From Gordionus sp. m RMFG-2023 (taxonomy: Eukaryota; Nematomorpha; Gordioida; Chordodea; Parachordodidae), in contig NC_088777.1 in assembly GCF_954871325.1 (NCBI RefSeq), positions 7,851,366 to 7,915,365 of the forward strand: a DNA stretch of 64,000 nucleotides, written 5' to 3'. Under the pieces are notes generated by a model that saw only the letters and a list, made by a program, of their open reading frames with translations, was not told where the DNA came from and made no database searches. The stretch's first letter is position 1; each line of letters opens with the position of its first letter. The translations under genes were made by a program, and so were the position numbers. Of this stretch, positions 37,055 through 47,882 are shown piece after piece.

Positions 37055-37226
37055 TCTAATATATATAATCTCCATAATCACATGATGATCGTTTTCGTAC
37101 GTAATGTATTTAAAATTTAAGGAGATTATATAGTTTGTTTTTTTTTAAATTTTTTTTTGCCATCCCCGGGATTCGAACTTGCGACTTCACGATTGGAAGG
37201 CAAACGTTCTTTCAATGCAGCCCCAC
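37055..37226 (-). mobile_element. tRNA-derived SINE, copy 1
   Basis: Read on the minus strand, the head starts GTGGGGCTGCATTG, contains GTTTGCCTTCCAATCG and a box B-like GTTCGAATCCC (about 37168-37178), and continues with an A/T run into a tail containing GAAAACGATCATC and TGATTATGGAGATTATATAT. The head resembles a degenerate tRNA that cannot fold into a full cloverleaf. The tail is shared with copy 2 and, more loosely, copy 3, which defines a family. Confidence 0.75.
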
Positions 37227-37739
37227 TTTTTATTTGATAATTCTTCATATATATTTAATTTAAATTAACAATCATTTTTTGTTTTTTAAATTTTGCCGTT
37301 AATTTTCATTTATTATTGGATAAGAAAATTTTCAAATATGTTTATATATTATCTGATATTTTTATAGTTTTGTCTATATTTTTTATTTTTTGGGCTTTAT
37401 TGTTAATAATTTTGAAAATTATTTTTAAAATTAGGGCATTTATTGATAATTATTTTTAAAATTTTGCCATTTATTTTATCCTATTATTTTGATTTACAAT
37501 GTTATTTATATATTTTTTTTTAAGTTAGCTATATTATTTTATATAGATAAGAATAACAATGGAGAATAAAAATTCTCATATACCTCCAATTAAATCTCAC
37601 AGGAAAAGGATCAAATTAAATAATATTAATATATCTATAATTATATCAAAATAAATTAATTACTCATTTACCTCCAACTAATCTCATTTCAAAAAAGGTA
37701 TTTTATTTTTTAGAAAAAACAGTTAATACCTATTCTATA

Positions 37740-37910
37740 ATCTAATATATATAATTTCCATAATCATAACGCGATCGTTTTCGTATCTCCCTAATGTATT
37801 TTAAATTTAGGAGACTATATAGTGTATTGTTAATTTTTTGCTCTCTACGAGAATCGAACTCGAGCTTCCCGTTTCAAAAGGCATATGCTTTACCGCATGC
37901 ACTAACTTGT
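37740..37910 (-). mobile_element. tRNA-derived SINE, copy 2
   Basis: On the minus strand a GTTAGTGCATGCGGTAAAGC head (box A-like) and a GAGTTCGATTCTCG box B lead into a tail with CTATATAGTCTCC, AAAATACATTA, GAAAACGATCGCG and TGATTATGG. The tail aligns closely with copy 1, while the head has diverged. Confidence 0.72.
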
Positions 37911-39690
37911 AAAATATTAATTTTATATATATTAAAGTTTCACGCATGCACAAGAGTAAAAGAGGTAAAATTGTTCAATGTATACTGTGAGCATGTATTA
38001 GAAATATCAAAATTTAAAAATGTGATGGAAATCATATTGAATAAAATTTAAAATAGAGGTGCTCTAAGATTTTTGAATTTTAAGGGTTATAAATTGGGCT
38101 GAAATTTTTTTTGCACACATAGCCAGCTGATCAAAAAACGTGTTGAAGGGTAATTATTTAGCTTCTGTGTATGGTATTAAATATACTTTATTAATAAATT
38201 TTATATAAATATTAAATTTTAAGAGTAAAAGAGGTAAAATTGTTGCAATGTTACTGTGAGCATGTATTGGAAATATCAAAATTTAAAATGGTTCGTTTAA
38301 AATTAAATTAGGATGAACATATTTTCAGAATGGTACTTTAATATGTATTCATGAATTTCATATAAATAACAGGAGCTCAAATTTACCCTTCATTTGATTA
38401 TAATTTTGAAATTAGACAGATTTAATTCTTATAAGCCCCTTACATCAGACCTATTTTTCTGAATCAAATAAATTATTTGGGTTTTCCTGGGCTTGGGAAA
38501 TATTTTTCACTATTAATATGGACTTGGACATAGCTTGATAAACATCTTTCATAATTATTATAGTCTAAGATTCCTGTAAATTTTTTAATTTTAAATATGG
38601 GCTAGAAATTGGCCTGAAAATTTCTTTTGAAAACATGGCAAGGCCTGATCAATAACCAAGACCCATGCAACTTTCATATTCTGATTGTATTTTTAAATGC
38701 ATTGTGACTTTTTATATATTTTATTTCAGTCTTCAACTATCAAAATTATTATGGTCTTTTGCGGGTTTGAGAAAACCAAGTGCGAGGACCTGGCTTGGAA
38801 ATTTTTTAATATTAGGCATAGGTGTAATATTTAACACAGAATATTTATATGACTCTCAGGTAAAACCTAATTTAAATATATTTTTATTCAAAAATATAGT
38901 ATTCACTCTTAGTCTTAATGGGTTGGCCTTGGTTGGAGTGAGCTAGGTTAAAATAGACTAAAAAATAGATATGGTTTTTAGAAATTTACTAATCTCCAGG
39001 CTTGGAAAATTACTATCGGTTGGCCAGGTTTGATAAATTTTTTTTTATAAAATTATTATGGGTTAGGCTGGGCTTGGAAAATATTTTTATAAATTATATT
39101 GGGCTAGGCTTGGGGAAAATTTTTCAAAATTATTGTGAGCTTCACTTGAGAATTTTTTTATTATTAATTATAGGTCAGACATTTGCCCAAAACAAATTAT
39201 TTTGCAGGCCTGGGCTTGAACTGATCAAAAAACCAAGGCCCATGAAAATCCAAATTTTGATTGTTTATGATTATTTAAATATTTTATTTCAGTTCTCAAC
39301 TACCAAAATTATTATGATCTTTCATTGGGCTTGGAAGAATTTTCATAATTAATATGGCTTTGGACTTTGCCTGGAAATTTTTTTTAATATTAATATTAGG
39401 AGTAATCAGTAATATTTAACAAATAATATTGGTATTATCAAGTAAATGTTTTAAATTTATTTTTACACAAACCATAGCACTTATTTTTAATGGATTATAC
39501 CTGGCCTGAAGGGATGAGGGGGTAAGAATAAAAATTGGATATTATTTTCAAATAACAGATAACATTGATAAAAGTAAGAAGAAAATTTTCATTCTCCGTC
39601 ATTTTTGACGGGCTCTTTACTAGTATTATATATATTTATTTTTAAAAATAAAATTCTTATTACATTATAAATGCGAATACAATTTTATTA
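37911..39690. repeat. Region of nested direct repeats with GGGCTTGG motifs
   Basis: GAGTAAAAGAGGTAAAATTG ... GAGCATGTATT occurs at 37949 and 38222. A block of about 280 bp running from GGCCTGAAAATTTC / GCCAAAACAAATT through CTGATCAA, TTTTATTTCAGT and CAACTA(T/C)CAAAATTATTATG occurs at about 38600 and 39170. Between them, short GGGCTTGGAAAATTTTT-like units recur. Open frames of 93 and 116 codons here (38665-38946, 39002-39352) lie in the repeats and are not considered genes. Confidence 0.6.
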
Positions 39691-41845
39691 ATTGTTTTTT
39701 TGAATGTTTAAAAAGAAAATAAAATAAATAGTGAATTAAGTTTAAAAATTAATTTTACTATAACTTAAAAAATGCATTGGTAAGGTTAAATTTTTTTTAA
39801 TGTAATTTATACCTTGTAGGTTGACTGTACTCCAAGTTTTTTTCCCTCAACCTTTGTTTGGTTACCTTGTTATCAAATAGAAAATTTATTTATGGAAAAA
39901 ACTAACAAGTTAGGCCGGAAAAAAAACCCACTGATAAAAATTATTAATTTTAAAGCATTAAAGAATTTATGCATAAATGATGGTCATCAGCCATGCATTA
40001 ATTTTCAGTATATCATTGTTGATATCATAAATAAAAATGTTGTCAAATTTTATATTTAAAGAAGAAAATGAAAGCTATCAGAAATAAAATGATTTTTTTT
40101 AATATCGTGATTTCATTAGGGTGTATAATAAAGAAAATTATAATATGATCGAAAATATCAAATAGATTTGGGGATAACCTATCTTATACTAAACTTTGTC
40201 AATATGAAAGAATGAAGAATCAATAAAATTTTATTTCCATAATATTCTTTCTTATCAGTCTGAGCTAGAGTTTTTATTTAAATTAATATTCTAATGATGA
40301 GGTCATTCAATGTTATATTTAGTTTGAGATTAAAATAAAATTATTAACTCAATAGGGCAAAATATTTAACAATAAAACGTAAGTCACCCACCACTTAGTA
40401 GATTCCTAAAATCTAAAAGTCTTTATTTAAAAAAAAAAAATTTAGTGAAAGGCATGATTATATTTGAATAACGTGAAAGGAACTTATAATTAAATAACCC
40501 CAAAGTAAACCGAGTTGGCCATAACAAAAGCCTTTATCATCTTATATAAAAATATAAAGGGTTTATATTCTTTATATTATATATCACTACCTTAAGAATG
40601 TAGATACTGCTATCTTTTAATAAGATGAATTTTATTTAACTTCTATTTTAGACTTAACAGTCCCCCTCCCTCTAGCTTCTAAAAAAGGAAAATTTATTAA
40701 CAATATAATGTGGCCAATTTGAAGAAATTTTATAATTCTTTTCATTAAATTTTCGAAATTTTTGTTAAGTTATCATCTTTACTGGAACCCGTTTCAAAAA
40801 GAAATTTTGCACGCAACACATAAATGATTAAGATGATGCATTATATAAGAGCTATGAATATATACGATATATCTTGAGGATTGCTTTATTTCGATTACAT
40901 GCACTATTTTATTTTCTAGATAAGAAAATAGATATATTGTTATAAAATAATCGAGCATTTTTTAACAGGCTGGTATTAAATTAGGTTCAAATATGAAAAT
41001 ATGATAAAATAATATAAAATATTAAGATATTTATAAATCATTAATATGAGGTTAAGTTGTTTTTAAAATAATCATTATTAAAAATGTACTAGACTTTATA
41101 GTTCAAATATAAAAAACTATTAAATTTTATCTTAAGGTGGTTGGATGAAATATATTAAACTAAAAATGTAACATATTTAGTTAATTTTTTCCCCATCTAA
41201 ATAAATTATATAATACAAAATGATAGTTTATTATGTAAAATGAATATCGGTGGTATTGTATTATATAGTAAAATATTATTAGTTCAGGTTAAAATAAATC
41301 CTTCCATACTAGTTTTAATCCTTGTGGAAAAGTTTTATTTTAAAGATATTATATATTTTTTATTATGCTAAACGAGCTAGAGATGCGTAATTTCTGCGTA
41401 ACAGCGCTTATGAGAGCGAGCGTTGCTAAACAAACGTTTGGTTATGATTAATAGGTTTTTAAATGTGAGATTTAAAAAGAGGAGGAGGCTTGTGGAAAAT
41501 ATGATTAGGTAATATGTTGTGCTTTCTAATATTATTATATTTTTATTTAGAATATCCCTAAAGATATTCATAAGCATATAATTTTTTTAATCTTTTCCAT
41601 CGATAAATACTAGAAAGAAACCCTAAAATTTATGTATCCCACCCTCGATTTTGTGTTATAAATAAAAGGTCAAAGATTTCTTTTATAGAGCATTAATTTA
41701 TATTATAGATATGTTGTATTCAATTTTAAATCAGCCAAGAAAAAATTAATTCTCAACCCGACCCCCTTCGATTTTTTTTAAAATTTGCATGATTATATAT
41801 AATAAACTAACCAATAAAAATTTTAATTTCCAACTCTAGATTTCC

Positions 41846-42090
41846 TGAGGGCGATCCTTAAAACGCAAAAATACATTTCATTTAGTTTTTACCGGGAATT
41901 AATGTTCTTAAATATTGGATATTAAAATTGTACCTTATATTATATTAAAATTTAGTAGAAAAAGAGGTAAATTTGTAAATCATACCTCATAAAATATTCT
42001 TAATTTCTGATTTAAATATTGGGAAAAATATTATTACCCGCCTTTCTCGAAGGACATAATAATAACTAATAACACCAGAGCTCACGTTAG
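41846..42090. other. AT-rich spacer
   Basis: Nothing supported. Confidence 0.5.
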
Positions 42091-42420
42091 TCAGCATTGC
42101 TGTTCGCTCCCCTCCGCGTGAAGGTGGGAGATGGGTTTTAGGGGAGCAAAGAGATGAGCAAAGAATGAATAAAAGAAGGTAGAAATATAGGACAAAGAGA
42201 CAAAAATGTGAAAAAAAATATATAATTTACAACCATATACGATAAGCGCGGAATCAACGCCGCGTGCCGGTATCGGTTTTAAATCGATAAACGATAAATC
42301 GCCAATAAAAGGGATGTTCCCAGTTTTGTTACCGGTAAAAATTCCAAAAATGGCTATTAATGTTTTATTTAAAAAATGAAGATCCAAACCGTAGCAAAAA
42401 ACAGATAAATTACTTAAGTA
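42091..42420 (-). other. Coding-like, less AT-rich block; possible host exon
   Basis: The minus strand is open for over 100 codons. The best part reads LDLHFLNKTLIAIFGIF, TGNKTGNIPFIGDLSFIDLK, PIPARGVDSALIVYG (about 42400-42235), followed directly by a GTAAAT donor-like site. The next part (HIFVSLSYISTFFYSFF) is low in information. The block has many CpGs and reads like protein, but no domain is recognised and no clear ATG or acceptor defines the exon. Confidence 0.35.
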
Positions 42421-42454
42421 TAGGAAAATTAAGTATTTGAACTAAATTTGTAGT

Positions 42455-42618
42455 GTCTGTTTAATAATATAATTTGTAAGATATATATTTGTATTAAGTA
42501 TTTAATAAAACGATGTTTTATTGCCATTTAAAATATTTATTAAATTTCTAAAATGCTTTCTTAATAATATAATTTTTATTACATATAGATATGTAATATA
42601 TTCGTATTAAGTATTTAA
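42455..42618. repeat. Small duplicated AT block before the LINE
   Basis: TTTAATAATATAATTTGTAA ... GTATTAAGTATTTAA at about 42460-42507 recurs as TTAATAATATAATTTTTATT ... GTATTAAGTATTTAA at about 42561-42618, ending exactly where LINE coding sequence starts. It may be a product of the insertion. Confidence 0.5.
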
Positions 42619-43104
42619 CACGATCTTAAGGACGAAATACCGTCTTACCCCGAAGCTCCTCTATTTGCAACCACTTTTACCTCAAGCGAGGTTAGAAAGG
42701 CTATTCTCTCCTTCAAACGCGATTCTTCACCGGGAGTTGATGGGTTTCGCCCAATATTCCTACAGGATCTAACCGCACCTTACATCACACAACAATGCGA
42801 CGTTTTGGAAAAAATTACTCAACTCATCAACCGTATGCTTGCTGGAGGCTTACCACCCGCCATTATTCCACTCCTTTATGGAGCTAAACTCACCGCCCTC
42901 CATAAACCTAATAAAGATATTCGCCCTATCGCTATTGGGACCACTTGGCGCCGATTAACCGCAAAGCTAGTAGTGAGCAGAATATTGTTCACAGTATCCA
43001 ATCACCTGTGCCCTAATCAATTAGGAGTCAACGTAAAAGGGGGATGTGAGGTATCCCTACGACCAGAATGTATCTACAAACAGACCCCAGTGACGATATC
43101 CTAA
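42619..43104 (+). CDS. LINE reverse transcriptase, N-terminal part
   Basis: Open from CAC at 42619 (directly after TAA). Readable parts are DEIPSYPEAPLFATTFTSSE, SPGVDGFRPIFLQDL, IIPLLYGAKLTALHKPNK, DIRPIAIGTTWRRLTAKL and CPNQLGVNVKGGCE. These match the fingers region before the first catalytic Asp in this LINE type (SPGxDGxRP, RPIAxGxxxRRLxxK, QxGVxxxxGxE). After GCEV the frame shifts by one base and the protein continues in the next entry. The true N-terminus is missing. Confidence 0.88.
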   Translation, partial: HDLKDEIPSYPEAPLFATTFTSSEVRKAILSFKRDSSPGVDGFRPIFLQDLTAPYITQQCDVLEKITQLINRMLAGGLPPAIIPLLYGAKLTALHKPNKDIRPIAIGTTWRRLTAKLVVSRILFTVSNHLCPNQLGVNVKGGCEVSLRPECIYKQTPVTIS

Positions 43105-43769
43105 TTAAAATAGATTTTTCAAACGCTTTTAACTCTCTAAAACGTTCAGCGTTTCTTAATCCCATCCTTACCCTTTACCCAGAATACTCGCAATTCATCT
43201 TCGATTGTTATGCTAGTCCATCGCATCTTCAATTTGGAGATAGATTGATTTTTTCTAGTAGTGGAATACAACAAGGTGACCCTCTAGGCTCCTTTTTATT
43301 CTGTCTGGGCATTAATAGCCTAATACAAGGCATAAATGACCAATGTAAACTAAACCTTCATAACTGGTATATCGACGATGGTATACTAGGAAGCTCACCC
43401 AGCGAAGTTATGAAGGCGGTCGAAATAATAAAATCCAGCGAGAGCAGTTTGGGACTGCGAATCAATCAAGACAAGAGCGAATATTGTCCTCTTCGAATCA
43501 TCGACCTTAACTATGATCCTTCGTTCAATCATACACCATTGAACTTCTTAACACATCTTGGATCTCCAGTGGGTAAAGACGAGTCCTTTGTCAAGTTCTT
43601 CGCCGACACTCTACTAGAGATATCCCTTATGCGCGGTACACTATCTCGCCTCCCAGCCCACCAAGCGTTCTTTCTATTAAAGAACTACCTCCTAATCCCA
43701 AAAATTCTATATACACTCCGATCGTCACGTATCTTCCAATACGACGTCACCTCGCTGCACACGAGCTAG
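43068..43769 (+). CDS. LINE reverse transcriptase, catalytic part
   Basis: Reads MYLQTDPSDDILIKIDFSNA then FNSLKRSAFL (first catalytic Asp in IDFSNAF), GIQQGDPLGSFLFCLGI, and NWYIDDGILGSS, where the catalytic box is IDDG instead of the usual YADD of APE-type LINEs. GLRINQDKSEYCP matches the GLxxNxxKCE motif that follows in this group. The frame ends at a TAG after a one-base shift near 43745. It is not related closely to the LINE at 1-2254. Confidence 0.92.
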   Translation: MYLQTDPSDDILIKIDFSNAFNSLKRSAFLNPILTLYPEYSQFIFDCYASPSHLQFGDRLIFSSSGIQQGDPLGSFLFCLGINSLIQGINDQCKLNLHNWYIDDGILGSSPSEVMKAVEIIKSSESSLGLRINQDKSEYCPLRIIDLNYDPSFNHTPLNFLTHLGSPVGKDESFVKFFADTLLEISLMRGTLSRLPAHQAFFLLKNYLLIPKILYTLRSSRIFQYDVTSLHTS

Positions 43770-44785
43770 AGATTAAACACCTCACAGAGGATATACTCAA
43801 TCTCAAATTCGGAGACCTATCTTGGCTACAAGCCACCTTGCCAACCAAATCCGGCGGCATTGGCATACGATCGCCTTCCCTACTCTCTGTTAGTGTGTTC
43901 ATATCCTCTCGCCTGTCCTGCGAGCCCATCATACACGCACTCACAAAACATCCTGACCCTTTACTTCCCCAGGCAATAGATCTATGGAAATCTCTTTCAT
44001 TAGTCGATCCTCCCTCATCGGCACTGCAGAAGGACTGGGATAAGCCTCTAGTTGGCAACTCCGTTGCATACCTTAAATCGAGGAGCCAACCCGAGGACCA
44101 TTCTCTACTCTTCTCCATTTCCGCAGACAGCGGGTATGAATTTCTCGAAGCTTTTCCATCGCGAAACCTTGACCAGCTCCTAAGCAATGATGAGCTACGT
44201 CACGCCATCGGTCTAAGACTTAATTGTGATATGGTAATACCCTATCACTGCATTTGTCAAACGCCGGTCAACTCCAAAGGCCGTCACTCTTTACACTGCA
44301 AGCGCTGTAGAGGCAGATTCATTAGACATTCAAAATGCAATGATACTATTGCCAGGGCCCTAAAATCTGCCGGTATCCCATCAACCCTCGAACCTACTGG
44401 ACTCTACAATTCTGATGGTAAGCGTCCCGATGGCTCTACCATGATCCCTAGGAAGAGAGGGGAATTCCTAACCTGGGATTTCTCATGCATCGATCCCCTT
44501 GCCCCTTCCAATATAAATAGAGATGCTCTAGTAGCCGCCGAGACGAATAAACTCGCTAAGTATTCGCCATCGCTTCCGGCCAATTACACATTCCTACCAC
44601 TAATCGCCACGACTCTAACGTCGTTCGGCTCTCATGCCCTGGCCTTCTTTAAAGAGCTGGGGAAACGGATCTCTACTAGGACCGAAGATCCCAACGAGGG
44701 TTACTACCTACGCCAAAGATTAGCCCTCAATATAATAAAATCCAATTACCTCAGCTTCATATTCTCAATGACTGATACCCCCTAA
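43748..44785 (+). CDS. LINE C-terminal finger and restriction-like endonuclease
   Basis: Starts LAAHELEIKHLTEDIL and contains PTKSGGIGIRSP, the usual linker after the thumb. A zinc-finger-like run follows: PYHCICQ, GRHSLHCKRCRGRFIRH, NDTIARALKSAGIPS, LEPTGL. Next is DGKRPDG and, about 16 residues later, LTWDFSCIDPLAPS; the RPD...D pattern is that of the restriction-like endonuclease of early-branching LINEs, which cuts the target. The end reads TFLPLIATTLTSFGSHAL, FFKELGKRIS, NEGYYLRQRLALNIIK. The TAA at 44783 overlaps the first 3' repeat. Confidence 0.88.
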   Translation, partial: HLAAHELEIKHLTEDILNLKFGDLSWLQATLPTKSGGIGIRSPSLLSVSVFISSRLSCEPIIHALTKHPDPLLPQAIDLWKSLSLVDPPSSALQKDWDKPLVGNSVAYLKSRSQPEDHSLLFSISADSGYEFLEAFPSRNLDQLLSNDELRHAIGLRLNCDMVIPYHCICQTPVNSKGRHSLHCKRCRGRFIRHSKCNDTIARALKSAGIPSTLEPTGLYNSDGKRPDGSTMIPRKRGEFLTWDFSCIDPLAPSNINRDALVAAETNKLAKYSPSLPANYTFLPLIATTLTSFGSHALAFFKELGKRISTRTEDPNEGYYLRQRLALNIIKSNYLSFIFSMTDTP

Positions 44786-44937
44786 TCACAGAATCGGCGA
44801 TGAGAAGAGCAATTAAGAACAAGAGAGGGATATTCAGATGGAAGTCAACAAAAGAACCAAACCCTAATCACAGAATCGGCGATGAGAAAAGCAATTAAGA
44901 ACAAGAGAGGAATATTCAGATGGAAGAAGAAAAACTG
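44780..44937 (+). repeat. Two tandem copies of an 82-bp repeat at the LINE 3' end
   Basis: CCCTAATCACAGAATCGGCG starts at 44780 and again at 44862. Each copy continues GATGAGAA(G/A)AGCAATTAAG and ATATTCAGATGGAAG. The stop codon of the LINE ORF (TAA) lies inside the first copy's CCCTAATC. Tandem 3' repeats are known in several LINE groups. Confidence 0.88.
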
Positions 44938-45297
44938 AAGGGCAAACTATGAAAACTCATAATTCTTTTAAATCATTTGCTCAATTTATTATATTAATTT
45001 ACTATATATTTATTTATATTATTTAAATATATTATTATTTATCCTTAAAAAATATACTAACAAATGTGATTATTTTTTAAATTGACATATTAATGAAATT
45101 TACTATTATATTGATCGTTATTATATCATACATTTTATATTAATAAAACATAATTAATTCTTAAAAAAAAAATAAAAAAAAATATAACTATTGAAGAAAT
45201 TTTTTATTGCCAATGAAAAAAAATATATTGATTAAATTTAGTTAATTTTAAAAAATCAAATATAAATAAAGATTTTTATAACAAAATATAAAGCTTA
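44938..45297. other. AT-rich spacer
   Basis: Nothing supported. Confidence 0.5.
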
Positions 45298-45602
45298 AAG
45301 GGGCTGAACGGTAAGAAAGTTTGCCTTACGGTAAGAACTTACGGTAAGAACGTTTGCCTTTGAAATTAAGGCGCGAGTTCGAATCCCCGAGTAAGAAAAT
45401 TTTTTTTTTTTTAAATTTAACATTACCGAGTTAATAAAAGCCCTCGATTTATTTAACATTAAGAAGATAGGAAAGTTGATAGAAAAAATAAATTAACGTT
45501 ATGAAGATATGAAAGTTGATTTGATACCATAAAAAATTAACGTTATAAAGATAGGAAAACGTTCATTTCTTGAATACGGCTATTATATATATAGATATTA
45601 AA
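45298..45602 (+). mobile_element. tRNA-derived SINE, copy 3
   Basis: The head reads GGGGCTGAACGGTAAGAA, with CGGTAAGAA repeated three times, then CGTTTGCCTTTGAAATTAAG and box B GAGTTCGAATCCCC (about 45369-45382). A T-run and a region with three AAATTAACGTTATGAAGATA-like repeats follow. The tail GGAAAACGTTCATTTCTTG .. ATTATATATATAGAT corresponds to the tails of copies 1 and 2. Internal repeats make it longer than the other two. Confidence 0.72.
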
Positions 45603-45980
45603 GCCATGATTTAGATTTTATTATATAGCTCAATAATAACCCTTTAATATGACAAAATATAAAATTTAATATAGTGAAAATCAGTTGATTATAAAGAACC
45701 GGAAATAGAAACACATTGCAACTTATTTTTTTCTTTCACATTATATTTATGGATAGATATTATATAGCCTTATATATATTAAAAATCTTATACTGGGTGA
45801 GTACTGGTCAAGAACTAAAATGGCGTTCTAAGTTAAATTAAAACTATAAAGGTATGCCTTAGAATGTGTCTTTATGGATTTTGAATTTCGAAAAAATTTG
45901 ATTCAAAATATTGAATCTAATGATTTTACTATTTCTATAGATATTTTTTATAAAAATCTTTGCTGTTTATTTATATATCG
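45603..45980. other. AT-rich spacer
   Basis: Nothing supported. Confidence 0.5.
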
Positions 45981-47700
45981 AAATGTTGTAAAAGTAGCGC
46001 GGTACATTTTTGTAGCTTTAGCGCGCTACAAAAATTAGCGATAGCGGTAATTCGGTTCTTAATTTAATTTATATTTAATAATCTCTGCATTATAAATCTA
46101 GCTTTCATAATAAATTTAAAATGTGGAATCCCAGGAAAATGATTATAATATAAAATTTCCTATTGTAATATGTGCCCGAAAGTTTTAACATCAAACAATA
46201 TACTAGTCGTTTCAACTAGGAAACATTTAAGAGTAATATATCAAACAAATTTAATTTCAATGTAAAGCCCGATCCTTTACCTTTAAAAAGTTTTTGGCTA
46301 GATAAGCTTATTTGAAAGTTGATTTTCTGGCCCAGTCCAAACAAATTAAAACAATAAATAATTAGTGTTAATATTTCCTTGTATCATCAGACTCATCTAT
46401 TTAGATTAGAAAGTATAGACTAAATAATCGTTCAACACTAGCACGCAATGCAATATTAAATTCAATATGCATATATTTTATATAAGAAAATTCATCAAAA
46501 ATATTTATTTGAGTATTTTTAGATTTAAAAATACGCCTAAAAGTATATTCAATAGCATTATTATTTTATTTCTAAACAAATTATCTATAGTACGTGCCGT
46601 TTTTGATCTGGCTAGTGTCAGTCTATGAAGCTTATTAATTCTAATAGTGTTAGCTTAGTGCTTCAATCAGTTTGATAAAGCAGTTTTAATTAGAAGTCAT
46701 TAGCAAATAAGAAAAATTATATCATTGGCAACCGTCAAGTCAGAACGAACAATATAAAAGCACTTTTCATAAATTGGTTATTTTTTGATCTGAAATAAAG
46801 CTTTGCATACATCATTAAATTGAATTCCGTATAATTAAAAAAATTATCATCTACTTTATATCTTATTTTAAAAAACTAATAATATTTCTCTAAAATTTCA
46901 ATAAAATGAACTTGGAAAATTTAATAAAAAAAATTTAGAGAAAATTGTATATAAAAATTTACCTAGCAAAATCGCCTATTAAAAAAGTAAAAATTCAAAA
47001 CTTTCAATATTTTTAATCTTGAAGAGTAAGAAAAAATTCTGAGCATTTCAGAATATTTGTTAAAATATACTTATAATAGTATACATCGCCTTTTTGCAGA
47101 GAATTTTTTGAAGGAATTTATGGATTAAATTATCATTGGCTATGGTAATTGAGTGTGTTAATGGTAAATTCTAATAGAATATACAAGAAATTTGAATAAT
47201 TTAAATAAATATAAAAGTTAATAACATTCTATTTATTATCTTCTGATATTTTAAATTTTTTATCTGCATATTTCAGTGATAACAAACCAATGGTTACACC
47301 ATAAATCGATTTGTTTTTATTTATATATTCTTTTGAACCTTATTTAAATATTGTATATAATTATAATTTGAATATCATGTAATTTTTATAAAACCCTATA
47401 AAAGTATAATTTTTACAACAACCCCAATAAAGTTTTATCATAAATATTTATGTTGTTCCATTTCTATTACAAAAAGAACATAATCCATCTTGTGAATTTG
47501 AACAGCTATTTAAACAAAATTCGTTGATTTCTAAAAATAATAAAAAATTAATAAATCTTTTTTCATTTTATGTTACCATCTCTAGTAGAAGGATCATGTT
47601 GTAGTTCTTGCTGGTTTCGTAGAAACTGTTCAACCATAGTTTGACTCATCACTAATTGTATATCGGCATTTACTATAATCAAATATAAATAAATTAAGCT
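45981..47700 (-). mobile_element. hAT fossil related to the element at 59762-61429
   Basis: The left end reads AAATGTTGTAAAAGTAGCGC with GTAGC..GCGCGCTAC blocks, as in the 59762 element. The minus strand near 46360-46450 keeps GCGTGCTAGTGTTGAACG (ASVERLF), and the flanking DNA (CATCAAAAATATTTA..GAGTATTTTTAGATTTAAAA) is nearly the same as at 60127-60170. The gene is too decayed to be read through, and the right end could not be fixed. Confidence 0.6.
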
Positions 47701-47882
47701 ATGTTTATAAATTATTTAAGACTTTAATCAAAAATAACTCTTTTATTGAAATACAATTCAAAGTTTATCAAGACACACATTGATATCTGCGAAATCGAAT
47801 TCTACAAAACTCATTTATACACAAGTTTAAAAATAACATCTAGGATATTTGCGAATGAAATTCATATATTAAGATTCTTGTT

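Larger units (their letters stand above)
32540..41845. repeat. Segmental duplication, copy A (swollen by insertions)
   Basis: Collinear with copy B at 47883-50977. Matching blocks include GATTGAGAAAAAATTTG (32541 / 47888), GCCCAAAAATCT (32580 / 47921), CTTGGCCAAAATTATTT (35877 / 48097 variant), GAAGATTATTAAATAAG (36932 / 48324), ATTTCATTAGGGTGTAT (40109 / 48947), the GAGCG/CGTT block near 41400 / 50380, and TTTAATTTCCAACTCTA at the ends. Copy A also contains the LTR element, the hAT at 35977 and the SINE pair that copy B lacks. Confidence 0.8.
42619..44937 (+). mobile_element. LINE with restriction-like endonuclease, 5' truncated
   Basis: Coding sequence begins abruptly at 42619, inside the reverse transcriptase N-terminal part, and ends with a TAA at 44783-44785, followed by a short 3' region of two 82-bp tandem repeats. 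The protein order is RT then CCHC-type finger then RPD...D endonuclease, which is the order in R2/NeSL/Utopia-type LINEs. The base composition is far richer in G+C than the flanks, so the element keeps its own codon usage. Two single-base frame changes (near 43050 and 43745) are the only obvious damage, so it is young. No poly(A) tail or target duplication is evident. Confidence 0.88.

Noticed and set aside
37140-37226. tRNA gene on the minus strand
   Set aside because: It has a box B-like GTTCGAATCCC but no foldable acceptor and D arms, and shares a tail with another locus; a SINE head explains it better.
38665-39352. Two plus-strand frames of 93 and 116 codons
   Set aside because: They lie in tandemly repeated GGGCTTGG-type sequence and their protein reading is hydrophobic and low in information.
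43747-44187. 146-codon minus-strand frame
   Set aside because: Opposite the conserved LINE C-terminal frame; a shadow of its codon usage.
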